Assembly: GCA_009785715.1 (NCBI GenBank)
Contig: WQVT01000112.1
Location: 1 to 7,379, forward strand
Reading direction: 5' to 3'
Length of the DNA stretch: 7,379 bases
DNA from: Acidimicrobiaceae bacterium
GTDB lineage: Bacteria; Actinomycetota; Acidimicrobiia; Acidimicrobiales; Palsa-688
Shown: piece by piece, positions 1 to 5,452 of the stretch
Layout of the letters: the number at the start of each line of letters is the position of its first letter
Numbering within the stretch: the first letter of the stretch is position 1
The notes under the pieces: model-generated
Told to the model about the DNA's origin: nothing
The model's database searches: none
The model's input: only the letters and a program-made list of their open reading frames with translations
Position numbers and translations under genes: made by a program

Positions 1-1032
1 CTCGCCGTAGAGGCCGAGCGCCTCGACGCCGTGCCACTCCAGGCGACGGTCCCGGTTGGCCAGAATCTGCGCCGCCCGCTCACGCGAATTGCGCCGCACG
101 ATCTCCGCCCGCACCCACGCCTCCATCTCCGCCGCCACCGCTCGGCCCAGCTCGTCGGGCAACGCGTCATATTCGAACTGGGGAGCGAAGCCCAGGTCCC
201 GCCCGAAGATCCCCCACCACCTGCGGACCTCGCCGAAGCCGTAGGGCACGCGCTTCTGCCCCGGCTTGCCCATCTCCCCCGCCATGTACGACAGCACCCG
301 GACCTTGTCCGCCTCCCTGGCCGCCCCCTCCGACCAGTAGCTGGTCCGAACGTCGACCCCTCGGGCGTGATGGGCACCGTGGGTCCCGCCGGTCACCGTC
401 TCCGACCACGCCCGACGCAGCCACATGGCGAAGCGGCCGCCGAACCACTGGCCCCGGAACGGGCCGTCCTTGACGGACCCGATCACCGGCACCGCCGCCT
501 TGCCCTCGGTCTCTTCGATCTCTTTGGCGAGGAGGGTCCGGCGGACCAGCTGCTGGTAGTCCCGGTCCTCGACCCCGGCCGGGCACGCCACGTACCAATG
601 CATATGCGGCGCCCCCGACTCCTGAAACTCCCGTACCCAGACCCCGGTCAGCCGCCCGTAGCGGTACTCCCAGCGATCCACCATGGCCCGGCGCATCGAC
701 TCCCACGCCCGCTGATCGGGCACCCAACGTCGCCAGTCGCCGGGCACGGTGAGCGTGATCCAAAGCGGCCGCTCACCCAGCATCTCGACCGGGAGGGCGG
801 CGACCGTACGTCGAAGCCTCGCCATCGCCCGCCGACTGGCGACCTGTACGGAGTCACCACGTGGTGACTCCTTCCGAACAACTGGCATGCGACCAGTGCT
901 CAGATGTGGCGGGAGGTTTGATTCGTATACCAGGGTGGTGACTCCCCGACCCCGCTCCAACACGTACCGACCCGAACAACGTCGGTCCATGGCGGGCGCC
1001 GCCGGTTGTTGCCGGCGGCGCTCATCTGTCAC
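1..1032 (-). CDS. HUH-family rolling-circle replication initiator (Rep), C-terminus cut by window edge
   Basis: The frame is open from 1032 to base 1 (344 codons) with no stop, so the C-terminus lies outside the window. It probably nicks one strand at an origin to start rolling-circle replication of a plasmid or integrative element. Visible motifs: TLTVPGDW (residues 93-100) as motif I; EFQESGAPHMHWYV, whose H143-M-H145 is the metal-binding HUH motif; and a C-terminal block with Y249 as candidate catalytic tyrosine, in SYMAGEMGKPGQK followed by VP and a WWG at 272-274. This layout resembles actinobacterial and phage Rep proteins. The GTG start at 1032 is chosen because it overlaps the upstream stop as GTGA, with GGAG just upstream, which suggests translational coupling. 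ATG codons at 990 and 888 are alternatives, because the first 48 or so residues look weakly conserved. I am confident of the family and less so of the start and of the exact tyrosine. Confidence 0.85.
   Translation of the reverse strand, partial: MTDERRRQQPAAPAMDRRCSGRYVLERGRGVTTLVYESNLPPHLSTGRMPVVRKESPRGDSVQVASRRAMARLRRTVAALPVEMLGERPLWITLTVPGDWRRWVPDQRAWESMRRAMVDRWEYRYGRLTGVWVREFQESGAPHMHWYVACPAGVEDRDYQQLVRRTLLAKEIEETEGKAAVPVIGSVKDGPFRGQWFGGRFAMWLRRAWSETVTGGTHGAHHARGVDVRTSYWSEGAAREADKVRVLSYMAGEMGKPGQKRVPYGFGEVRRWWGIFGRDLGFAPQFEYDALPDELGRAVAAEMEAWVRAEIVRRNSRERAAQILANRDRRLEWHGVEALGLYGE
850..871. repeat. 22-bp perfect palindrome in the 5' part of rep
   Basis: The 11-mer GGAGTCACCAC (850-860) is followed directly by its exact reverse complement GTGGTGACTCC (861-871), with no spacer. 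A third copy of GTGGTGACTCC lies at 935-945. In the rep coding strand the two copies fall in different reading frames: GGA-GTC-ACC-ACC at 945-934, but G-GAG-TCA-CCA-C in the palindrome. The repetition is therefore at the DNA level and not a repeated peptide. It may be a Rep binding or nicking site (double-strand origin) or an operator for the helix-turn-helix protein encoded just upstream. The role is inferred; the symmetry is seen directly. Confidence 0.6.
935..945. repeat. Extra half-site of the rep palindrome
   Basis: GTGGTGACTCC here is identical over 11 bases to the right arm of the palindrome at 861-871, in the same orientation, 74 bp away start to start. I saw no other copy in the window. 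It could be an iteron-like accessory binding site for whatever protein binds the palindrome. Confidence 0.45.
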
Positions 1033-1727
1033 ACCGGCTCCACTTGCAAATATTGCTGGCGGTCCTGCCTCCACAGGCCTACCGGGATCTCGTCCTTGAG
1101 GATGATCAGCACTGCCTCTTGGGGGTCAGAGTCGGGTTCGACCTGGGCGGGTCCTTTCTTCAAGGTCCACCGTCGGCATTCTTCGTCGTGTCGCACGGGG
1201 TCGCGGCCCTCCACGAAGGTTGCGATGAGCGCACATCGGACCGGCTCCAGCATCACTGGCGCGCCGTCGGAAGTGAGCCCGACGCATACGCAGACGCCGA
1301 CGGAAATCGGCTTCTCTTCCCCACTGCGCCCCCACGCCCTCAACGCCCGCTCCCCGGCCAGGTCCTCGGACTCGTCGTCGTCCAGGTAGACGTGCTTCGG
1401 ATCGACCGCCTCAATGCCGACCGCTCCCGACGCCCGGCGGTAGATGGCGTTGAACTCGGCCAGCCGTCCGCTCCCGGGTTTGGCGTCCTTCACGTCGATC
1501 ACCGACTCGACGATCGGGTCCCCCTCGTCAACCTCCAGCCACGCCTTGCCCCAAACGATCGCCGGATGGCGACCGAATGCATTTGCCCACTCGTCCGCCT
1601 GCCGGAGCGGCAGCCCGGCCTTGCGGCGCTTGCGGACCGTCTCGGCGCTCTGCCCGACCACGCCAGCGATCTCCCGATCCGACAGCTCCCCCACCAGTGG
1701 CTCCAGCGGGAGCCGACGGCCCGTCAC
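1029..1727 (-). CDS. Helix-turn-helix protein of a mobile-element replication module, 232 aa
   Basis: This is probably a DNA-binding regulator or accessory replication protein. Residues 14-36 (ELSDREIAGVVGQSAETVRK then RRK) form a recognisable helix-turn-helix. It is followed by ADEWANAFGRHPAIVWGKAW (44-63), a pattern common in small DNA-binding proteins of actinobacterial phages and integrative elements. The remainder (about 70-232) has an acidic stretch DLDDDESED-like near 115-125 and a hydrophobic strand SVGVCVCVGL, and I recognise no family in it. The start is GTG at 1727, overlapping the upstream stop as GTGA, and the gene ends overlapping the rep start the same way. It is therefore translated as part of a chain with rep, which suits autoregulation or control of copy number. 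The DNA-binding part is well supported; the function is inferred. Confidence 0.75.
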   Translation of the reverse strand: MTGRRLPLEPLVGELSDREIAGVVGQSAETVRKRRKAGLPLRQADEWANAFGRHPAIVWGKAWLEVDEGDPIVESVIDVKDAKPGSGRLAEFNAIYRRASGAVGIEAVDPKHVYLDDDESEDLAGERALRAWGRSGEEKPISVGVCVCVGLTSDGAPVMLEPVRCALIATFVEGRDPVRHDEECRRWTLKKGPAQVEPDSDPQEAVLIILKDEIPVGLWRQDRQQYLQVEPV

Positions 1728-2086
1728 TTGCCCGCCCCCACGAGCTCGCCCGTCCCGGCATCCAAGGCGGGTCCGACGAACACCGGCCCCGCATCCTTGG
1801 GGGACCCGTGCTTCAGGTGCGCCTTCTTGTACTGGTCGTTGACCGCGCTGGTCGCCACCCGAACCTGCACCTGCTCACCGCCCCGTAGCTGGTCGGCCAG
1901 CGCCACATCGGAGTCCAGCGTCGCCATCAGCGGCCCGATCGGCTCGGAGCCGAACCCCTGCAGCACGTAGACACCACGGCGCCGAACCTCCTCCACCACC
2001 TGGCCGTCCCGTTCGAAACCACCGTACGACTCGTCGGTGACAGACACGACGGTCGCCACGATCGTATTGATCATCTCCCGAGCCAC
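1724..2086 (-). CDS. Unknown 120-aa protein upstream of the HTH and rep genes
   Basis: I do not recognise this family. The protein is soluble, with no signal peptide or membrane segment. It has strand-rich stretches (INTIVATVVSVTDESYGGF and GEQVQVRVATSAVNDQY), then a Lys/His-containing AHLKHGS segment and a Gly/Val-rich tail. The alternating strands hint at a small beta-barrel, possibly OB-like, but this is only a guess. The GTG start at 2086 is preferred because AAAGG sits 8 nt upstream in GGAGAAAGGCAGGGATC. ATG at 2074 would give 116 residues with GGGAG too close to the start. The longer reading frame from 2140 lacks such support. The stop overlaps the GTG of the helix-turn-helix gene by 4 bp, so the two are likely co-translated. 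Its place just ahead of rep suggests an accessory replication or maintenance protein, without proof. Confidence 0.65.
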   Translation of the reverse strand: MAREMINTIVATVVSVTDESYGGFERDGQVVEEVRRRGVYVLQGFGSEPIGPLMATLDSDVALADQLRGGEQVQVRVATSAVNDQYKKAHLKHGSPKDAGPVFVGPALDAGTGELVGAGK

Positions 2087-2179
2087 GATCCCTGCCTTTC
2101 TCCCGGCCGGGCGACCATCGCACCGCTCCGGTAGGCACAAGCAACCACACCCCTGCCAACCCCCCTTGGCCTGGAGGCG

Positions 2180-2620
2180 TCAGCGGGAACGGCTGCGACG
2201 GATCGTCCGGACCCCGACAACCGTGGACAAGCTGCCGACCACCACAAGGATCGCCGTGTAGCCCGCTACGACTGACACCGAACCGGTACCCCCGGCCCAG
2301 AAAGCGACCACCAGCCCGAAGGCCAGCATCATCAATGCGTTCTTGCGCCGGAGAGACAGAATCTGAGAGCGCCATTCCGGGAAGGCCTGCACGGCATCCC
2401 GTCGCATTCGCATCAGCAGTTCGCCCATGCCGAAGGCGTAGATGGCACCCAGGATCCCCAGTCCGACGCCCCAGAGAAACAACCCAACGTGCCAACCGCT
2501 CCACTCGTGCACGGTCAGCACAAGGATGGCTAGAACGACCACGCCAGTTGCGACGGCCGCCCCCTTGTATGTCATCCAGCCCTCAAAGACTTTCCAGCCG
2601 CCCCCATCGCTCTTTGCCAC
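2180..2620 (-). CDS. Four-helix integral membrane protein of the rep module
   Basis: Family not recognised. Four hydrophobic segments are visible at about residues 20-38, 43-65, 94-111 and 114-136. A basic loop (RMRRDAV...RSQILSLRRKN) lies between helices 2 and 3 and an RTIRRSRSR tail follows, so both probably face the cytoplasm. The GTG start at 2620 gives 146 residues but has no clear Shine-Dalgarno sequence. ATG at 2575 (residue 16) is preceded by GAGG with 5 nt spacing and would give 131 residues that begin just before helix 1; it may be the real start. This is the first gene of the minus-strand module and is separated from the next by 93 bp. Small membrane proteins are common in actinobacterial conjugative elements (spread functions) and phages (holin-like), but nothing here decides between them. 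Confidence 0.65.
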   Translation of the reverse strand: MAKSDGGGWKVFEGWMTYKGAAVATGVVVLAILVLTVHEWSGWHVGLFLWGVGLGILGAIYAFGMGELLMRMRRDAVQAFPEWRSQILSLRRKNALMMLAFGLVVAFWAGGTGSVSVVAGYTAILVVVGSLSTVVGVRTIRRSRSR

Positions 2621-2629
2621 GCACAGATC

Positions 2630-2651
2630 GTGCCCGATCCGGGATCGGCAC
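2630..2651. promoter_or_regulatory. Imperfect inverted repeat upstream of the membrane-protein gene
   Basis: GTGCCCGATC and GATCGGCAC pair around a short centre, with one unpaired C in the left arm. The element lies just upstream of the GTG at 2620, where an operator or leader hairpin would sit. It is GC-rich and short, so chance is possible. Confidence 0.3.
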
Positions 2652-2764
2652 CGCCGGACTCAGGGTCCCGCCCGATCGCAGCGAGGCGGGGTACCTTCGA
2701 GATGTCCGCCACCTCCCGCACCAGGAGCAGCCCGTGGAACCCCGCAGCGGCCGTCTTCCCGTTT

Positions 2765-2796
2765 CTGACACTGGTAGTCAGTTATCGAGTAGTAAT
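2765..2796 (+). promoter_or_regulatory. Weak promoter candidate for the ABM-domain gene
   Basis: CTGACA (2765-2770) resembles a -35 box and TAGTAAT (2790-2796) a -10 box in an unusually AT-rich patch. The 19-bp spacing is long. The patch also has a short CTGAC/GTCAG symmetry (2765-2781) that could be an operator. A transcript from here would carry the hairpin at 2826-2857 in its leader. Confidence 0.25.
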
Positions 2797-2825
2797 CCGG
2801 AGGGCCGGAGAAACTAGCGTCTCGG

Positions 2826-2857
2826 GGAGGGACGGGCCGGACCGGCACCGTCCCTCC
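2826..2857. promoter_or_regulatory. Strong GC-rich hairpin in the 5' region of the ABM-domain gene
   Basis: GGAGGGACGG (2826-2835) and CCGTCCCTCC (2848-2857) are perfect 10-bp arms. The inner bases GCCGG and CCGGC continue the pairing with one bulged A. There is no T-run on either side. It could be an attenuator or leader structure of the downstream gene, a terminator for transcripts entering from outside, or a protein-binding site. The structure is seen directly; its role is inferred. Confidence 0.4.
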
Positions 2858-2928
2858 GTTGCGCCCGGGGCCCTGCCCGTGGCGGCGGGTCGGAAGCCTG
2901 AGAGAGCCTTGGAGACGAGGGGGACGCG

Positions 2929-3246
2929 ATGTTGGTGGTGGCAGGCAGCTTCGAAGTCGACCCGGCGCGGCGCGACGAGTTCGTCGAAAGCCGCAAGGCG
3001 GCGATGACCATCTCCCGGGGTGAGAAGGGTTGTCACGAGTACGTCTTCGCCCCGGACCCGATCGACCCGGGGCGGGTGGTGCTCTTCGAGCGCTGGGAGA
3101 GCCCCGAGGATCTGGCGGCCCACCTGTCGGCGATGCGGGCGCGCAGCGCCGCCGCCGGCGAGCCGGCGTCGCCGCCGGTTCCCGTGATCAGCTCCGAGGT
3201 CCTGCAGTACGACATCAGCGGATCGGGGCCGGTCGGCGGCCGCTGA
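2929..3246 (+). CDS. Antibiotic-biosynthesis-monooxygenase (ABM) domain protein
   Basis: This 105-residue single-domain protein has the ABM pattern: a first strand MLVVAGSFEV, a helix with PARRDEFVESRKAA, the EKGCHEYVFAPDP turn, and strand VVLFERWESPEDLAAHLSA (about residues 50-68) with the family's characteristic E-x-W and H. These ferredoxin-like dimers include quinol monooxygenases of the YgiN type and heme-degrading enzymes, but many have unknown substrates; none can be assigned here. The ATG at 2929 is supported by GAGGGGG (2917-2923) 5 nt upstream. The gene is alone on the plus strand, divergent from the rep module and convergent with the marP-like gene, with an inverted repeat between the two stops. 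The Ser/Gly-rich C-terminus is not part of the domain. Confidence 0.8.
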   Translation: MLVVAGSFEVDPARRDEFVESRKAAMTISRGEKGCHEYVFAPDPIDPGRVVLFERWESPEDLAAHLSAMRARSAAAGEPASPPVPVISSEVLQYDISGSGPVGGR

Positions 3247-3267
3247 CTCGTTCTGTGTGCTGTCGCT

Positions 3268-3316
3268 GTTAATTGTGCCGTAACCTGCCATATAGACGGT
3301 TTACGGCACAATTAAC
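3268..3316. terminator. 49-bp element with perfect 16-bp inverted arms, probable bidirectional terminator
   Basis: GTTAATTGTGCCGTAA (3268-3283) is the exact reverse complement of TTACGGCACAATTAAC (3301-3316), around a 17-nt loop. It sits between the stop of the plus-strand ABM gene (3246) and the stop of the minus-strand marP-like gene (3340), the classic place for a shared terminator. The arms end in short A/T runs but there is no long T tract. It is much more AT-rich than its surroundings, and GCT flanks it on both sides, so a tiny terminal-inverted-repeat insertion or a recombinase site cannot be excluded. Confidence 0.5.
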
Positions 3317-3339
3317 GCTCGAGGGCCGAGGGTGGCCGG

Positions 3340-4515
3340 TCACTCGGTGAGGCAGCCCTCGGTGGAGACCGCAGTGGTGGTCACGTCGGGGGTCAGGAAG
3401 GCGTTCAGGACCTTGTAGGAGAGGGCGTACGAGGTGCCTGACTCGTTCGGGTCGATCGCGAAGGCCACTCCCGCCACCTGACCGCTCGGCATGACCAGGG
3501 CGCCGCCGGAGTCCCCCGGGGCGAGGTCCGAGGCGAGGATGAACACGTCCCGGCTGGTCGTGTGGGAGTCGTAGAGATCCTGGCCCACGGCGTCGACCTC
3601 GGATGAGATCCGCGCGGGGGTGATCGCCAGCGGGGTCTGGCCGCCGGGGTGGCCGAAGACCGCTCCCTGATCCCCCACCGAAGCCGTGCCGATGGAGAGC
3701 GGCGTGTCGTCGAGCCCCGGCACCGAGAGCAGCGCGAGGTCGCGATCGGGGTCGAAGCGGATGACCGTCGCCGGCAGCTGTCTGCCCGAAGGGGTATCGA
3801 CATTGGTCTCACCGAGCGGTTCACCGGCCACCACGTGTGCGTTCGTCACCACCAGGTTGGGTGCGATCGCGAAGCCACTCCCGTCCTGGATCCGGTCGCA
3901 CGCCTGCCCCTGGACCCTGACCGTGGAGGCCGCCACGCGCGCCGAGACGGTTGCGGACAGAGAGGTGTCCGCCGGCGGAGGGCCGGCCGACCCGTTGTCG
4001 CGCAGCGCGTTGAACACCGCCGGAAACGTCTGTTGGCCGACCACGCGTCGCAGCGCCTGGAGGGTGCCGGGCGGACCGTTCTGCCTGCTCACCCACCGAG
4101 CGATGGCCGAGCCCTGCGTCGCCTGTGCCGGCAGGCCGGGAACAGACGAGATCGCCGGCAGGAGCAGCCACAGGGCCACGAACACGCCGAACACCCCGAC
4201 CCCGGCCCCGACCACGCGGTCCACGGTGCGCAGCGGGCCGAGTGGGAGGGCGGCGTGGAGCCGGCCACCCACGAGGAGCCCGAGGGCCTGCCCGACGAAG
4301 GCCGCCCCGATGAGCACGGCGGCCGCGGTGATCAGGCGCTGGCCGGGCCGGGCGAGGTTGAAGGCGTTGAGGATGTCGGGCAGGAAGCGCGCCCCGAGGT
4401 AGAGGCCGAGTCCGAGCCCGATCCAGGACACGGCGCGGGCGAGGAACCCGAGGCGGTACCCGCCGAGGGCGGCAGCCGCCGCAACCAGGACGATGACGAG
4501 GTCCAGCCAGTTCAT
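3340..4515 (-). CDS. marP: MarP-like membrane-anchored periplasmic serine protease
   Basis: A 391-residue protein with an N-terminal CvpA-like membrane domain of four hydrophobic segments (about 4-20, 24-44, 61-83, 100-120). A linker and a chymotrypsin-fold protease domain (about 185-391) follow outside the membrane. The triad is visible: H227 in TNAHVV, D259 in DRDLALL and S336 in GDSGG. C206 and C388 lie 21 residues before the His and 52 after the Ser, matching as I recall the spacing of the Cys214-Cys395 disulfide of Mycobacterium tuberculosis MarP (Rv3671c), which protects against acid and oxidative stress. The start is ATG 4515 (MNWLDLVIVL), where the membrane domain begins; the longer frame upstream is the antisense of a trmI repeat. 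It lies 19 bp after trmI and is probably co-transcribed. No link between proteolysis and tRNA modification is implied by sequence. Confidence 0.88.
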   Translation of the reverse strand: MNWLDLVIVLVAAAAALGGYRLGFLARAVSWIGLGLGLYLGARFLPDILNAFNLARPGQRLITAAAVLIGAAFVGQALGLLVGGRLHAALPLGPLRTVDRVVGAGVGVFGVFVALWLLLPAISSVPGLPAQATQGSAIARWVSRQNGPPGTLQALRRVVGQQTFPAVFNALRDNGSAGPPPADTSLSATVSARVAASTVRVQGQACDRIQDGSGFAIAPNLVVTNAHVVAGEPLGETNVDTPSGRQLPATVIRFDPDRDLALLSVPGLDDTPLSIGTASVGDQGAVFGHPGGQTPLAITPARISSEVDAVGQDLYDSHTTSRDVFILASDLAPGDSGGALVMPSGQVAGVAFAIDPNESGTSYALSYKVLNAFLTPDVTTTAVSTEGCLTE

Positions 4516-4534
4516 CGAACGCGCTCGCCTCGGT

Positions 4535-5452
4535 TCACCCGAGGGCGGTCTCGCCGGACCCTGGTTGATCGGACAGGGTGGGATCCGCCGGCTCCGTGTC
4601 TTCCTCGGCGTCCGCAGGGTCTTCCTCGGCGGCCGCAGGGTCTTCCTCGGCGTCCGCACGCGGCAGGGCTTCGCTCGTGCCGAAGGGAAACAGCCGGGCG
4701 GAGGTCAGGAACCCGGTGTGGGCGACCATGCAGTGGTCGGGCCGGACCGACTGTCCCTCGATGTGCCACGTGCGCTCGAGCACCTCGACCGTCTCGAGCA
4801 TCCCGAAGCTGCTGGCCGTCAGCGCCTCGCGCAGCGTCACCGCCTGGGTGATGGTCGGCAGGTACGAGACGAGGATTCCGCCGGAGCGGAGGGCGGTCTC
4901 GGCGTGCTTGACGACACGCCACGGCTCCGGCAGGTCGAGGACCACGCGGTCCAGATCCCGTTCCTCGATCCCGTCGTACACGTCGGCAATTTTGACGTCA
5001 TATCGGTCGAGAGCGTCGTCACCGAGGAAGCCGGCCACATTCGCCTTTGCCCGGGCGGCGAAGTCCTCGCGGATCTCGTATCCGCTGATCACGGCCCCGG
5101 CGCGCAGGAGGGTCATCGACAGCGCCCCCGAGCCGAGGCCCGACTCGAGGACCCGGGCGCCGGGGAAGATGTCGGCTCTCATGAGGATCGGGCCGAGGTC
5201 CTTCGGGTAGATGACCTGCGCCCCGCGGGGCATCTTGAGCACCACCTCGGCCAGCGTCGGGCGGACCGCCACGTAGCGAGCCCCGCTGCGGGACCGGACC
5301 CTGCTGCCCTCCTCACGGCCGATCAACTCGTCGTGCTCGAGGGGACCGGTGTGGCTGTGGAACACGCCGCCGGAGGCCAGGGTGACGAGGTAGCGGCGGC
5401 CCTTGCTGTCGAAGAGCAGGATCCGCTCCCCCGCAGCCAGTTGCCGGCTCAC
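4535..5452 (-). CDS. trmI: tRNA (adenine-58-N1)-methyltransferase TrmI
   Basis: Uses S-adenosylmethionine to make m1A at position 58 of the tRNA T loop, acting as a cytoplasmic homotetramer in this family. The 305 residues comprise an N-terminal beta-barrel (about 1-70), the SAM-binding motif VLESGLGSGALS (101-112), YEIRED (125-130) as the acidic ribose-binding strand, LDLPEPW (172-178) as the active-site D-x-P-x-P-W, and the C-terminal signature RPDHCMVAHTGFLTSAR (237-253). GTG 5452 is chosen because it overlaps the ttuA stop as GTGA, has GGAG 5 nt upstream, and fits the family's N-terminus. Residues about 262-305 are an extra acidic low-complexity tail built from a 21-bp tandem repeat, beyond the usual family end near 255-280. 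In mycobacteria trmI lies next to the proteasome ATPase gene; here a marP-like protease follows instead. Confidence 0.93.
   Translation of the reverse strand: MSRQLAAGERILLFDSKGRRYLVTLASGGVFHSHTGPLEHDELIGREEGSRVRSRSGARYVAVRPTLAEVVLKMPRGAQVIYPKDLGPILMRADIFPGARVLESGLGSGALSMTLLRAGAVISGYEIREDFAARAKANVAGFLGDDALDRYDVKIADVYDGIEERDLDRVVLDLPEPWRVVKHAETALRSGGILVSYLPTITQAVTLREALTASSFGMLETVEVLERTWHIEGQSVRPDHCMVAHTGFLTSARLFPFGTSEALPRADAEEDPAAAEEDPADAEEDTEPADPTLSDQPGSGETALG
4598..4660. repeat. 21-bp tandem repeat, three units, in the trmI C-terminal tail
   Basis: Three head-to-tail 21-bp units (4598-4618, 4619-4639, 4640-4660) differ at only a few bases. On the minus strand they encode seven-residue repeats of the form AEEDPAD, giving an acidic tail after the methyltransferase domain. 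In-frame unit length means copy number could change without breaking the gene. Confidence 0.8.

Larger units (their letters stand above)
2621..2928. other. 308-bp gene-free divergent region between the rep module and the ABM gene
   Basis: No convincing coding region, tRNA or tRNA fragment is seen on either strand. The short reading frames here are Arg/Pro/Gly-rich and have no ribosome-binding site. It contains the inverted repeat at 2630-2651, an AT-richer patch at about 2760-2800 with promoter-like hexamers, and a strong hairpin at 2826-2857. The edge of the presumed mobile element may lie in this stretch, but no direct repeat marks it within the window. Confidence 0.55.

Noticed and set aside
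167..763. Minus-strand open frame of 198 codons
   Set aside because: Gly/Arg-rich product in the wrong frame of rep; the motifs lie in the frame that stays open to base 1.
31..867. Long plus-strand open frame (278 codons)
   Set aside because: Its product is Pro/Arg/His-rich without motifs, and the opposite strand carries the HUH Rep with clear motifs; it is an antisense shadow.
1044..1970. Plus-strand open frame of 308 codons
   Set aside because: Antisense to the helix-turn-helix and 120-aa genes, which have overlapping coupled ends; no ribosome-binding site or recognisable domain.
2000..2030. GTTCGAA resembling a tRNA T-loop
   Set aside because: Lies inside the 120-aa coding gene with no surrounding cloverleaf; no tRNA was found anywhere in the window.
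2155..2170. GCCAA/TTGGC hairpin after the membrane-protein gene
   Set aside because: Only five base pairs around a C-run; too weak to call a terminator.
1875..2504. Minus-strand open frame of 209 codons
   Set aside because: Product is low-complexity Gly/Arg-rich, and it crosses both the four-helix protein and the 120-aa gene in another frame.
4516..4659. N-terminal extension of the marP-like protein to ATG 4659
   Set aside because: The extra RTPRKTL-type repeats are the 21-bp trmI repeat read in another frame; the membrane domain starts at ATG 4515.
3649..4851. Plus-strand open frame of 400 codons
   Set aside because: Antisense to the protease and trmI; charged low-complexity product with no family features.
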